64,000 nucleotides of DNA from Zhengella sedimenti (GTDB taxonomy: Bacteria > Pseudomonadota > Alphaproteobacteria > Rhizobiales > Rhizobiaceae), in assembly GCF_046506625.1 (NCBI RefSeq), contig NZ_JBKFFP010000010.1, positions 1 to 64,000 of the forward strand. The letters are read 5' to 3'. The translations under genes were made by a program, and so were the position numbers. Every line of letters starts with the position of its first letter. Position 1 is the first letter of the stretch. This document shows positions 43,581 to 52,189 of this stretch, piece by piece. The notes under the pieces were generated by a model that was not told where the DNA came from, made no database searches, and saw only the letters and a program-made list of their open reading frames with translations.

Positions 43581-44804
43581 ATGGCGCTATTTTCTCGTTT
43601 GGGGGACAAAGCGGAGATGGCATTTCTCCCAAGTTTTGAGTTTGACGACAAGATCCTTGCCCAGGGGGCCGAGATCTCGCGCAAGCTCGACCAATTGCGC
43701 GTCGAGAAGTTTCCGACCGAGGGGCAGAAGACCCTTCGGCGGTTCTCGATGGCCGAGGTCGCCCACTATCTTGGTATCAGTCCGAACAATCTGAAGCGCC
43801 TCCATCTTGAAAAGAAAGGTCCTGAGCCTTTCGTCGGTGCCGGCGGACGGCGCTTTTACGCGGCCGAGCAGATGACCGAGCTTCGGGACTATCTCGACAA
43901 GCACGGGCGATCGGATTCCAAGAAGTATGTGCCCTACCGCAAACCTGGCGAGAAGCTGCAGGTCATTGCGGTCGTCAACTTCAAGGGTGGATCGGGAAAG
44001 ACCACCACCACGGCGCACCTCGCGCAGCATTTGGCGCTCACCGGTCACCGGGTCCTGACGGTGGATCTCGATCCGCAGGCTTCGCTTTCAGCCCTCCATG
44101 GCTTCCAGCCGGAGCTCGACAAGAACCCCTCGCTCTACGACGCGATCCGGTACGACAACCCCGCCCCGGCCGAAGATGTCATCCGCAAGACGAACTTCCC
44201 CTTGCTCGATATCATCCCGGCGAACCTGGAGCTGCAGGAATATGAGTACGAGACTCCGCTTGCCATGCAGTCTCCGTCTCAGGAAGGAAAGCGGTTCTTC
44301 ACGAGGGTCGCCCGGGCGTTGGATTCGGTCAGTGAGCGCTACGACGTCGTGGTCGTCGATTGCCCTCCACAGCTCGGCTATCTGACGCTGTCGGCACTGT
44401 CGGCCGCCACCTCGGTTCTGATTACCGTCCACCCGCAGATGCTGGATCTGATGTCTATGAGTCAGTTTCTGCTGATGCTGGGCAATATCATGAAGTCCAT
44501 CAAGAATGCTGGCGCGAAGGTCCAGCTGGACTGGCTGCGCTATCTCATCACCCGATACGAGCCCACGGACATTCCCCAGGCACAGATGGTCGGCTTCATG
44601 CAGTCGATGCTTGCCGAGGAAATTCTGAAAAGCCCAATGCTCAAATCCACGGCGATTTCTGACGCCGGCCTCACCAAGCAGACGCTCTATGAGGTCGAGC
44701 GATCGAACTTCAATCGCGATACCTATGATCGGGCGATCGACAGCATGGATGCCGTGAACTTCGAGATTCAGGGACTGATCCACCAGGCATGGGGGCGGTT
44801 GTGA
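43581..44804 (+). CDS. repA: Plasmid partition protein RepA (ParA family)
   Basis: A 407-residue ParA-type ATPase with an N-terminal DNA-binding region (FSMAEVAHYLGISPNNLKRL, about 50-70). The deviant Walker A is NFKGGSGKTTTTAHL, followed by TVDLDPQASLSALHG and VVVDCPPQLGYL. It moves plasmid copies apart with RepB and represses the repABC operon. I use ATG 43581 (MALFSRLGDK) rather than the in-frame TTG at 43563. It is the first gene of repABC. Confidence 0.95.
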   Translation: MALFSRLGDKAEMAFLPSFEFDDKILAQGAEISRKLDQLRVEKFPTEGQKTLRRFSMAEVAHYLGISPNNLKRLHLEKKGPEPFVGAGGRRFYAAEQMTELRDYLDKHGRSDSKKYVPYRKPGEKLQVIAVVNFKGGSGKTTTTAHLAQHLALTGHRVLTVDLDPQASLSALHGFQPELDKNPSLYDAIRYDNPAPAEDVIRKTNFPLLDIIPANLELQEYEYETPLAMQSPSQEGKRFFTRVARALDSVSERYDVVVVDCPPQLGYLTLSALSAATSVLITVHPQMLDLMSMSQFLLMLGNIMKSIKNAGAKVQLDWLRYLITRYEPTDIPQAQMVGFMQSMLAEEILKSPMLKSTAISDAGLTKQTLYEVERSNFNRDTYDRAIDSMDAVNFEIQGLIHQAWGRL

Positions 44805-44805
44805 T

Positions 44806-44821
44806 GTTGACTGCCGTCAAA
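44806..44821. promoter_or_regulatory. parS: Candidate parS partition site between repA and repB
   Basis: GTTGACTGCCGTCAAA matches the repABC centromere consensus GTT-N4-GC-N4-AAC except for the last base, and has arms GTTGAC/GTCAA. It lies two bases after repA. In pTiR10 the parS sites are also in the repA-repB gap. RepB would bind here. Confidence 0.6.
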
Positions 44822-44879
44822 ACCACCAAAAAAACCCACGGTTTCAAGCGCATAAGCCGCTTAAGGGGGTGCTAGTCAA

Positions 44880-45890
44880 ATGGCGCGGAAAAATCCCTTT
44901 GCCAGCATCATGGACAACGGCGACGCTCCCGCCGAGCGCCCGGTCGCGCAAGACTACACCTTCAAGGGGGCATCACGCTCGCTCATAAGCTCGATCGACG
45001 AAATGGCGGCTCAGGCAGGCAAGCTGCTCGAGGGCGAGACGATAATCGAGGTTAACCCCGACCTGGTGGACCAATCTTTCGCCAACGACCGGCTCAACGT
45101 CGATCAGGAAGATTACGAGGCCGACTACGCTCAGGTGTTGGAGTCGATCCGTGGTTCCGGCCAGAACTCCCCGGCGCTCCTTCGCCCTCACCCGCAGCGG
45201 CCCGGCCGCTACATGCTGGTCTTCGGTCGCCTCCGCTGGCGCGCCGCAAAAGAGCTTGGTCTCAAGCTTCGCGCTGTCATCAAGGATATCTCCGAGCGCG
45301 ATCATGTGATCGCCCAGGGACAGGAAAACAACGCGCGAGCGAACACGTCCTTCATCGAGAAAGCACTGTTTGCCGCCGACATCGTTGAGCGGAAATTCGA
45401 CGAGGACAACGCCACAGCCCTCGCCGCAATCGGTGTCGATCGGCCGACGCTTTCAAAGATGCTCTCTGTCGCCTCGATGCCCAAGGAACTTCTCGAGGCG
45501 ATCGGCCGCGCGAAGGCTGTCGGTCGTGATCGCTGGTATGAGCTCAAGCTCCTCCTCGACAAGCCGGGCAATCTCGACACTGCCCTGGCTCTGGCATTGA
45601 GTTCCGATTGGCATGGGATGCCAAGCGAAGCGCGGTTCGATGCGGTCGTCACGAAGCTGAAGGCATCCAAGCCGCGCCGCCGTGCCGCGCAGGCGCCATC
45701 CAAACGCAACTGGGCGCCGTCTGATGGGCGTATCGCCGCGGAGATGGTGGCCAGTGGCAAGAAATTCACCATCGCCCTCAAGGCGAAGGGAACCGACGCA
45801 GCAGCGTTCGGTGACTACCTCTCGGAAAATCTCAGCGAGTTGTATGAGGCTTTCCGTCGGGAAAAACGAGCAACCACGAACGGAGATTGA
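44880..45890 (+). CDS. repB: Plasmid partition protein RepB (ParB family)
   Basis: A 336-residue ParB-type protein starting MARKNPFASIMDN, a typical RepB N-terminus. It has the ParB core GQNSPALLRPHPQRPGRYML, VFGRLRWRAAKELG and a central HTH (RPTLSKMLSVASMPKELLEA). It binds parS and stimulates RepA. The ATG is preceded by AAGGGGG. It is followed by the short gap holding the antisense RNA. Confidence 0.94.
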   Translation: MARKNPFASIMDNGDAPAERPVAQDYTFKGASRSLISSIDEMAAQAGKLLEGETIIEVNPDLVDQSFANDRLNVDQEDYEADYAQVLESIRGSGQNSPALLRPHPQRPGRYMLVFGRLRWRAAKELGLKLRAVIKDISERDHVIAQGQENNARANTSFIEKALFAADIVERKFDEDNATALAAIGVDRPTLSKMLSVASMPKELLEAIGRAKAVGRDRWYELKLLLDKPGNLDTALALALSSDWHGMPSEARFDAVVTKLKASKPRRRAAQAPSKRNWAPSDGRIAAEMVASGKKFTIALKAKGTDAAAFGDYLSENLSELYEAFRREKRATTNGD

Positions 45891-45894
45891 GCGC

Positions 45895-45951
45895 AAAAGA
45901 AAAAGGCCCCCGAAACGGCAATTCCGGAAGACCTTCTCTTTAAGTTTGGCG
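45895..45951 (-). ncRNA. Candidate counter-transcribed RNA in the repB-repC gap
   Basis: On the minus strand, TTGACT (45981-45986) and GATTCT (45958-45963) are spaced 17 bases, giving a sigma-70-like promoter with a start near 45951. A terminator hairpin (GGTCTTCCGGAA pairing with TTTCGGGGGCC, with G-U pairs) and a T-rich run end near 45895. The product would be about 57 nt, the usual size for the repABC ctRNA that represses repC and sets copy number and incompatibility. Confidence 0.75.
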
Positions 45952-46056
45952 ACTGAGAGAATCCCACTTCCGCGAATCATAGTCAAGACCATTCAGGTCG
46001 GTTTGAGCGCCGATTCGGCGAGCAGGTTTCTTTTGCCTAGCAATAGGTGAAGGACA

Positions 46057-47373
46057 ATGCAGACGCATACCCCAACGACGCCCTTTGGGCGGCGAACGAT
46101 GTCACTTGGCATGATGGCAAGCCAGGCTGTGGCAAAATCGGCACCGGCTGGCGCCCAGGTCCAGAAATGGAAAGTGTTCCAGACGATCCGGGAAGCGCGC
46201 GAGCTGATCGGCGCTACGGACCGCGCACTCGCCATTCTCAACGCGCTGCTCTCGTTTCATCCGGAAACGGAGCTCACAGGCGACGGCGAACTGATCGTCT
46301 GGCCGTCCAACGAGCAACTCATGGCCCGTGCGAACGGAATGCCGGCGACGACGCTACGGCGCCACCTGGCCGTCCTGGTCGACTGCGGGCTGATCATCCG
46401 CAGAGATAGTCCGAACGGCAAGCGCTTCGCCCGCAAGGGCAGGGGAGGTCAAGTCGAACAGGCCTACGGGTTCGACCTGGCGCCGATCGTTGCCCGGGCC
46501 GGGGAATTCAAGGAGCTGGCGGACACCGTCCGGGCCGAGAAGAACGCCCTTCGGATCGCCAAGGAGCGTCTCACGCTCCTGCGCCGCGATATCGTCAAGC
46601 TCATCGAGACTGGCATCGAGGAGAACGTTCCGGGCAATTGGGGCAGGGTCTACCAGACCTATCAGGCCATCGTCTGCCGCTTGCCGCGCTCAGCGCCGAG
46701 GCAACTCATCGAGGATATCTGCTGCGATCTTCACGGCCTCTACACGGAGATCCTCGAGGTATTGGAATCATTTGCAAAAACACAGAATCCGGACGCCAAT
46801 GAGTCCCATTCTGGTCGCCACATACAGAATTCAAACCCAGACTCCATATTTGAATCTGAAGACCGCTCTCGAAATAAGAATGAAGCGGGCGGCAGCGCCG
46901 CGGAAACCGACAACGTACGGAGCTTGCCGAAGCGAGAATTGCCTTTGGGCATTGTGCTGGACGCCTGCCCCAACCTGCGAGAATTGACGCAAGGCGGGGA
47001 AATCCGTCACTGGCGCGACTTTCTGGCCGCGGCGGAACTGGCCCGGCCGATGCTGGCAATCAGTCCCAGCGCGTGGCGGGACGCCTGCGAGGTCATGGGC
47101 GAACAGCACGCGGCGATCACCCTTGCCGCGATCTACCAGCGATCAGACCAGATCAACAGCGCCGGCGGCTATCTGCGCAGCCTGACCGACAAGGCAAGGG
47201 ACGGCAAATTCTCGACCTGGCCAATGATCATGGCACTGCTGCGCGCCAAGCTGGACGCCGACAAATCGGCGGAGAAAACCGGCCACGAACCGCGAAGCGG
47301 CGGTGAAAGCGGGGAAGGGCGGCTCGAAGTCTCGGAAGCCCTTCTGCGGTCGCTGAACAAGCCCAGATCGTGA
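46057..47373 (+). CDS. repC: Replication initiator RepC
   Basis: A 438-residue initiator with the typical RepC pattern: the start region PTTPFGRRTMSLGMMASQAV, a winged-helix region around SNEQLMARANGMPATTLRRH, the variable hydrophilic middle, and the conserved end SAWRDACEVMGEQHAAITLA and GGYLRSLTDKA. It opens the replication origin, which in repABC replicons lies within repC itself. GAAGGA precedes the ATG. The ctRNA upstream is expected to limit its translation. Confidence 0.95.
   Translation: MQTHTPTTPFGRRTMSLGMMASQAVAKSAPAGAQVQKWKVFQTIREARELIGATDRALAILNALLSFHPETELTGDGELIVWPSNEQLMARANGMPATTLRRHLAVLVDCGLIIRRDSPNGKRFARKGRGGQVEQAYGFDLAPIVARAGEFKELADTVRAEKNALRIAKERLTLLRRDIVKLIETGIEENVPGNWGRVYQTYQAIVCRLPRSAPRQLIEDICCDLHGLYTEILEVLESFAKTQNPDANESHSGRHIQNSNPDSIFESEDRSRNKNEAGGSAAETDNVRSLPKRELPLGIVLDACPNLRELTQGGEIRHWRDFLAAAELARPMLAISPSAWRDACEVMGEQHAAITLAAIYQRSDQINSAGGYLRSLTDKARDGKFSTWPMIMALLRAKLDADKSAEKTGHEPRSGGESGEGRLEVSEALLRSLNKPRS
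46755..46890. other. oriV: Probable origin of replication inside repC
   Basis: This is the most AT-rich part of repC, coding for the variable middle of the protein (Asn/Ser-rich). In characterised repABC plasmids the origin maps to an AT-rich stretch in the middle of repC, so the assignment is by analogy. AGAAT recurs near 46785 and 46826 but I see no regular iterons. Confidence 0.55.
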
Positions 47374-47410
47374 TGATTGATAGATTTGAATTCCGCGGGC
47401 GGCAACTCGG

Positions 47411-47626
47411 TCAGTCTCTGTCGTCGTCGATCAGACCGTCAAAAGTTTCGAGCAGTGCATCGATGATCGATTGGCCAAGGGCATTTGCAGCTTCGCCCAT
47501 CCGGGCATCGTCTCCGCACCGCGCCGCAGAAGCGAGCTCCGAACCCTGCTCGGTCAGGATCGACTTGGTTCGCTCGATGGCCCATTGGGCGAAATCGTCG
47601 CGGCTGTTGACGGTCATGGCTTCCAC
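47411..47626 (-). CDS. Hypothetical 71-residue acidic protein downstream of repC
   Basis: It starts MEAMTVNSRDDFAQWAIERT and ends GLIDDDRD. The sequence is acidic and helical with Ala-rich faces (MGEAANALGQSIIDALLETF). No family is recognised. It is convergent with repC, 37 bases away. It may start at the internal Met (MTVNSRDDF). Its composition looks like a genuine small protein. Confidence 0.55.
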   Translation of the reverse strand: MEAMTVNSRDDFAQWAIERTKSILTEQGSELASAARCGDDARMGEAANALGQSIIDALLETFDGLIDDDRD

Positions 47627-47732
47627 TGCTGCGCGCTCCGGAGTTTGCGGACTGTTTGGGTTGTTCTGGCTACGAACGAGCTCCGCGAATTATACGGCGT
47701 AGGCGCCACAAAATCAGTCCTCGGTTGCGTAT

Positions 47733-48656
47733 TCAGGCCGCCTCGAGCAAGCCGCTACGCTTTGCCCGGTCGATGAGGTTCTTGACGGACGAGGGCGCCC
47801 ATTTCGTACCGCCACGGGGCGTACGCTCACGAAGTCGCTCGAGCTGGTTGGCGATTTCGCGCAAGGTCAGCTCCGGATTGGAGGAATGGATGCCCGCCAC
47901 GAGGGTCATCAGACGATCCTCAGCTGGCCGAGGCGGCGACTTCCTCAGAAGCGACTTGTCGGCCATTCCCTCGCTGACAATCCATTTCACCGCGCGCCGT
48001 AAACGCTCAGGAGTCCAATCGAGACCACGTTGCCTGAGAACGCGGGAGATATCGTCCCATGTGTGGTCGGGTCGCATGCGCCGCACAATGGGAAGCCACT
48101 GGTTCGCGGATGACTGGAGACGCGCTCCATAGGCTGCCTTTTGCGCGGCCGTCATCTTGGCCAGCGCGTCCGGCCGACGTTCGCGGATCCCTGGATTGCC
48201 CGGCATCCGGCCTTTTGCTCTGGCGGCTTTGATGCCTGCCTTGGTCCGTTCGGAGTTGAGAGCCCGCTCCAGCTGGGCCACGGCGCCAAGAACCTGCAGG
48301 GAAAACATGCCTTGCGGCGTCGTGGTGTCGATCGGGTCGCTGAGCGACCGGAAATGCGCACCTTTTGCCGTCAGGTCCTCGATGACATCGAGCAGATGGC
48401 TTACCGAGCGCGCCAGGCGGTCGAGCCGAACGACGACAAGCGTGTCGCCAGCGTCGATCTCGCGGACAATCTTGGCAAGGGCAGGGCGGGCTCTTGAGGC
48501 CCCGGAGCCGTGCTCCCGGACGATTGTCTCACATCCGGCGGACCGCAACTCCATCTCCTGGGCTTCTGTAGCCTGCTCGTCTGTCGAGACGCGCGCATAG
48601 CCGATTTGCCGGCTCTGTGGTCGACGGGAGGAGTGGTTGTGCGGTGTTTTGGCCAT
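47733..48656 (-). CDS. Serine recombinase (resolvase family) with long C-terminal extension
   Basis: A 307-residue protein. Its N-terminal catalytic domain has the nucleophile in IGYARVSTDEQ (Ser near 24) and LVVVRLDRLARS with SLQVLGAVAQLERAL, which define the resolvase/invertase group. The extended C-terminal part (about 170-305) has repeated Trp/Arg-rich motifs (RGLDWTPERLRRAVKWI and GGTKWAPSSVKNLIDRAK), suggesting two related HTH DNA-binding modules. It may resolve plasmid multimers or be part of a mobile element. Confidence 0.88.
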   Translation of the reverse strand: MAKTPHNHSSRRPQSRQIGYARVSTDEQATEAQEMELRSAGCETIVREHGSGASRARPALAKIVREIDAGDTLVVVRLDRLARSVSHLLDVIEDLTAKGAHFRSLSDPIDTTTPQGMFSLQVLGAVAQLERALNSERTKAGIKAARAKGRMPGNPGIRERRPDALAKMTAAQKAAYGARLQSSANQWLPIVRRMRPDHTWDDISRVLRQRGLDWTPERLRRAVKWIVSEGMADKSLLRKSPPRPAEDRLMTLVAGIHSSNPELTLREIANQLERLRERTPRGGTKWAPSSVKNLIDRAKRSGLLEAA

Positions 48657-48712
48657 TTGGAGCGCCTGAGAACCGTATCGGAGACGAAATTACAAACGTA
48701 GAAGATACAGAT

Positions 48713-48806
48713 AACCGATCGGTTGGAGACGCATCGGCTTCCGAACTTGAAAATAGCCGAGGAGTGTCATATCTTTTGCACAGTAAATGCGACTATGTGT
48801 ATGACA
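48713..48806. promoter_or_regulatory. Operator region of the Xre-RES module
   Basis: It contains a perfect 12-base palindrome, AACCGATCGGTT (48713-48724), and a spaced inverted repeat TGTCATA (48765-48771) / TATGACA (48800-48806) around the likely promoter. The antitoxin, alone or with the toxin, is expected to bind inverted repeats of this kind. Confidence 0.5.
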
Positions 48807-48818
48807 GGATGGAATCCT

Positions 48819-49208
48819 ATGGGCCAGGCCCTCAAGATACCCGTGCAGAATGAACCTTTGGTTTTGTCCTATATGGACCGGGCCGGGAAAATTGCCATCA
48901 ACCAAGTGGCGGACGGCTTTGGAATGTCCAAGGGCCAATTGGCCGAGACGGCCGGCCTTGCCCGCGAAACCCTCTATCGGTTGGAGCGCAGCCGCACGAT
49001 AAAGACCCAGGGGCGTCTACGTGAAATGCTCGAGATCATCAGTCGCGTGACGGAATGGGCGGGCGGAAAGGAACAGGCGATGGCCTGGTACCGAGCCCAG
49101 CCGCTGCCGGCATTCGGTGGTCGCACCGCCGAAGCCCTCGTGAAGGAAGGCAAAGCCGCTGCCGTTCGCGATTATCTGGATCATATGGCCCTCGGCGGCT
49201 TTGCGTGA
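48819..49208 (+). CDS. Xre/ParS-family antitoxin of a RES toxin-antitoxin pair
   Basis: A 129-residue protein starting MGQALKIPVQNEP. It has an Xre-like HTH (GMSKGQLAETAGLARETLYR) and the C-terminal antitoxin domain (WAGGKEQAMAWYRAQPLPAF, then GRTAEALVKEGKAAAVRDYL), matching the MbcA/ParS/Xre group. It shields the toxin and represses the operon. ATG 48819 follows AGGATGG; an upstream in-frame start at 48723 or 48795 is possible but lies across the operator repeats. It overlaps the toxin gene by four bases. Confidence 0.88.
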   Translation: MGQALKIPVQNEPLVLSYMDRAGKIAINQVADGFGMSKGQLAETAGLARETLYRLERSRTIKTQGRLREMLEIISRVTEWAGGKEQAMAWYRAQPLPAFGGRTAEALVKEGKAAAVRDYLDHMALGGFA

Positions 49209-49723
49209 GGTTCGTCAGAACCTGCTATAGGGCACATGATCCGCGTTGGGCCTTCAAGCCGACTTCCGGTGAGGGAGCCGCGATCAGGGGTGCGCGCTTC
49301 AATCCCAAAGGTGTGCCAGCGCTATATCTGGGGCTCACCATCATGACGGCGGTCAAAGAAGCCAATCAAGGCTTTGCGCATCGGATCGACCCCTGTGTGC
49401 TGTGCTCCTATGAGGTCGATTGCGAGGGCATCGCAGACCTGACGACCGAGCAGGGGAGGGGAGAATTTTCCGTCGCGCTCGAGGACATGGCCTGCGCTTG
49501 GGCAACGGTCCTCAGCGACGGCGAGCGCCCTGCATCCTGGTCCATCTATGACCAACTGCGGCTTCAAGGCATTGCCGGTATTCTGGTTCCGAGTTTTGCT
49601 CCGGGTGCCGAGACAGAAGATCGCAACCTAGTGCTTTGGGACTGGGGTCCGGATCTTCCGCACAAGGTGACTGTATTCGACCCGAGCGGCCGGCTGCCGA
49701 AGGACCAGTTGTCCTGGCGATGA
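49205..49723 (+). CDS. RES-domain toxin
   Basis: A 172-residue protein starting at GTG 49205 (RFVRTCYRAHDPRW). RES signatures: the Arg and Tyr near the N-terminus, GARFNPKGVPALYLGLTIMT (the conserved Arg/Phe and Tyr), and a closing Trp-rich region (LVLWDWG). RES toxins degrade NAD+ and stop growth. GTG overlaps the antitoxin stop (GTGA), confirming the operon. A longer frame to 49055 lies within the antitoxin gene. Confidence 0.9.
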   Translation: MRFVRTCYRAHDPRWAFKPTSGEGAAIRGARFNPKGVPALYLGLTIMTAVKEANQGFAHRIDPCVLCSYEVDCEGIADLTTEQGRGEFSVALEDMACAWATVLSDGERPASWSIYDQLRLQGIAGILVPSFAPGAETEDRNLVLWDWGPDLPHKVTVFDPSGRLPKDQLSWR

Positions 49724-49764
49724 AGCAATTGCGGAAGGACAGAGGGAGCTTTCGGACGGAGGCG

Positions 49765-50784
49765 TCAGCGCCAACCCAAGGCCGGGGCGACGTGGGTCAG
49801 GATCGCCTCGATGACATGCGCATTGTAGTCGACACCGAGCTGGTTGGGGACGGTGAGCAGCAGCGTGTCAGCCTCGGCGATGGCCTCGTCGCCCTTCAAC
49901 TGCTCGATAAGGACGTCCGGCTCGGCGGCATAGGAGCGGCCGAACACGGCGAGCTTTTCAGGCTCGATGTAACCGAAATGATCTTCGCTCTCGTTGCCGC
50001 CGAAATACGCCCGGTCGCGATCGTCCACCAACGCGAAGATGCTGCGGCTGACGGAGACCCGCGGCTCGCGCGTGTGACCGGCCGCCTTCCACGCCTCGCG
50101 GAAGGCGCGAATCTGATCGGCCTGCTGGAGATGAAAGGGTTTTCCGCTCTCGTCGAACTTGAGTGTGGAGCTCTGCAGGTTCATTCCCAGTTTTGCTGCC
50201 CATTCCGCAGTTGCGTTGGTGGCGGCGCCCCACCAGATGCGATCACGCAAGCCCTCCGAATGTGGTTCGACACGCAGCAGGCCAGGCGGGTTCGGAAACA
50301 TCGGGCGCGGGTTGGGTTGTGCAAAGCCTTTGCCGCGCAGCACGTCGAGGAACACGTCGGTGTGCTGCCGGGCCATGTCGGCATCGCTCTCGCCCTCTTG
50401 CGGAACGTGGCCGAAGTAGCGCCAGCCATCGATCACCTGCTCTGGCGAGCCGCGGCTGATGCCCAGTTGCAAACGCCCTCCGGCGATCAGGTCGGCGGCG
50501 CCGGCGTCTTCGGCCATGTAGAGCGGGTTCTCGTAGCGCATGTCGATGACCGCCGTGCCGATCTCGATGCGGCTGGTCTTGGCGCCAATCGCCGCCAGCA
50601 GCGGGAACGGCGAGCCAAGCTGGCGGGCGAAGTGATGCACGCGGAAATATGCCCCATCCGCGCCCAGCTCTTCGGTAGCAACGGCCAGATCGATGGACTG
50701 CAGGAGTGCATCGGATGCAGACCGTGTCTGCGACTGGGGCGAGGGCGTCCAGTGTCCGAACGACAGAAAACCGATCTTTTTCAT
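49765..50784 (-). CDS. LLM-class flavin-dependent oxidoreductase
   Basis: A 339-residue luciferase-like monooxygenase starting MKKIGFLSFGHW. It has the family features AYFRVHHFARQLGSPFPLLA, IEIGTAVIDMRYENPLYMAE and GGRLQLGISRGSPEQ. These enzymes oxidise organic substrates with FMNH2 or F420. The substrate cannot be predicted. It is a metabolic gene between the toxin-antitoxin module and the recombinase, with no obvious link to either; it is probably cargo. Confidence 0.88.
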   Translation of the reverse strand: MKKIGFLSFGHWTPSPQSQTRSASDALLQSIDLAVATEELGADGAYFRVHHFARQLGSPFPLLAAIGAKTSRIEIGTAVIDMRYENPLYMAEDAGAADLIAGGRLQLGISRGSPEQVIDGWRYFGHVPQEGESDADMARQHTDVFLDVLRGKGFAQPNPRPMFPNPPGLLRVEPHSEGLRDRIWWGAATNATAEWAAKLGMNLQSSTLKFDESGKPFHLQQADQIRAFREAWKAAGHTREPRVSVSRSIFALVDDRDRAYFGGNESEDHFGYIEPEKLAVFGRSYAAEPDVLIEQLKGDEAIAEADTLLLTVPNQLGVDYNAHVIEAILTHVAPALGWR

Positions 50785-50902
50785 GAGAATGCCACGTCAG
50801 AGTGAAAGGCGCTCGCGTTATCTAGTTATTGAACCGCTGGCGCGCCACGCCGAATTCGCCCACCAGATGTGCGAGAAGGGCAGGGGAGGGGGTTTTTTGT
50901 CC

Positions 50903-52189
50903 CTACAGCCCGCTTGCCTTGGTGAGATTGACTCGAAACCGATCGCGGCGCCGCTGATATCTACGGGTCATCTCGGCGGAGGCGTGGCCGAGCTGCTTTT
51001 GCACGTAGCGCTCGTCGACCTCGGCCGACGAGGCAAGCCCGGCGCGCAGCGAATGCCCCGCGAACTTTTGTTCTCGTTCGCCCTCGGAAAGATCGCCGCG
51101 TACGCCGGCCGCCAGCGCTGCCCGCTTGACCAGGCGTGCCACCTCCTGGTCGTTGAGCCGCTCGCTGCCCACCTTTTTGCCTTGCCCCGTCACCCTTCGG
51201 AACAGCGGCCCGTGGGCAATGCGCGCGAGCTTGAGCCAGGTCTCCAGCGCCACGACCGGGCAGGTCGTGTCGGACGAGCCCCGGCCGATCTCGACCTCCC
51301 GCCAGCCGGTCTTGCCGCGCAACGTGACGAGCAGGCCTTTTTCGAAGACCTCGATCCAGCCGCGGCCGTCCTCGGTTTGGTCGCGGCCGACGTCCAGGCC
51401 GACGATTTCGGAACGACGCAGCCCGCCGGCAAAGCCGAGAAGCAGCATGGCACGGTCGCGCAAGCCGCGCAGGGTACCCCGATCGAGGGTTTCCAGCATG
51501 GCCATGAGATTCTCGGGCAGGATGGCTTCCTTCTGTACTGGCGGTTTTGCGTGGCTGTTGCGAATGCCGGCCATGACGGTGGCGATGTGCCGGTCTTTCC
51601 TGTCCAGCGGCTGGCCACGCTGTGCATAGTTCCACGTCAGCGAGGAGAGGCGCCGCTCGATCGTGGATACGGAGTTCGGCTTCTTGTCGCCGGTCGCCTT
51701 TCCTGAGGCGCAGGCGGTGATGTAGAGGCCGACCAACTGCGGATCGGGCGGGAACACGTCCAGACCTTGGCGGCGCGCCCAGGCGCAAAAATGCTTCCAG
51801 TCCGCAGCGTAGGCGCGGCGGGTGTTGGCCGAGCTCGCCGCCTCGACATAATCGCGCGCGCGATCGGCCAACGCGTCGAGATGCGCCGGCAGGCGCGGAT
51901 TGGCGACGGCCGGAAGAGGGGAGGGGGCTTCGGCTGACAGTTCTTCCGGGGCGCGACCCATCTCCATGACGACATCGATGATGTCGGGCAAATCGTCCGC
52001 AGCTTTCGCCTCCAGCCCGGCCGACGACCGCAGACCTAAAGCATCGTCCTGCGCCCCCGTGCTGTGGGGCGGTGCGGAGGGTCGCGCGAGGCGATTTTCG
52101 GGCTTCTGCTCGACGATTCGGGCTGTCGCTCGCGTTTGGTCAACGGACGGCAAGTTACTGATCTGGCGCGAATCATCTTCGGAGTTCAT
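50903..52189 (-). CDS. Tyrosine recombinase/integrase adjacent to the Tni genes
   Basis: A 428-residue protein. It has an N-terminal variable part, a SAM-like core-binding domain (about 120-220, ADRARDYVEAASSANTRRAY) and a catalytic domain with the Arg in GFAGGLRRSEIVG, HSLRAG, the second His in LGHASAEMTRRY and the Tyr nucleophile in RRYQR. It is transcribed away from tniA, with starts at essentially the same base. Tn5053-type elements usually carry a serine resolvase; here a tyrosine recombinase may resolve cointegrates. Confidence 0.88.
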   Translation of the reverse strand: MNSEDDSRQISNLPSVDQTRATARIVEQKPENRLARPSAPPHSTGAQDDALGLRSSAGLEAKAADDLPDIIDVVMEMGRAPEELSAEAPSPLPAVANPRLPAHLDALADRARDYVEAASSANTRRAYAADWKHFCAWARRQGLDVFPPDPQLVGLYITACASGKATGDKKPNSVSTIERRLSSLTWNYAQRGQPLDRKDRHIATVMAGIRNSHAKPPVQKEAILPENLMAMLETLDRGTLRGLRDRAMLLLGFAGGLRRSEIVGLDVGRDQTEDGRGWIEVFEKGLLVTLRGKTGWREVEIGRGSSDTTCPVVALETWLKLARIAHGPLFRRVTGQGKKVGSERLNDQEVARLVKRAALAAGVRGDLSEGEREQKFAGHSLRAGLASSAEVDERYVQKQLGHASAEMTRRYQRRRDRFRVNLTKASGL

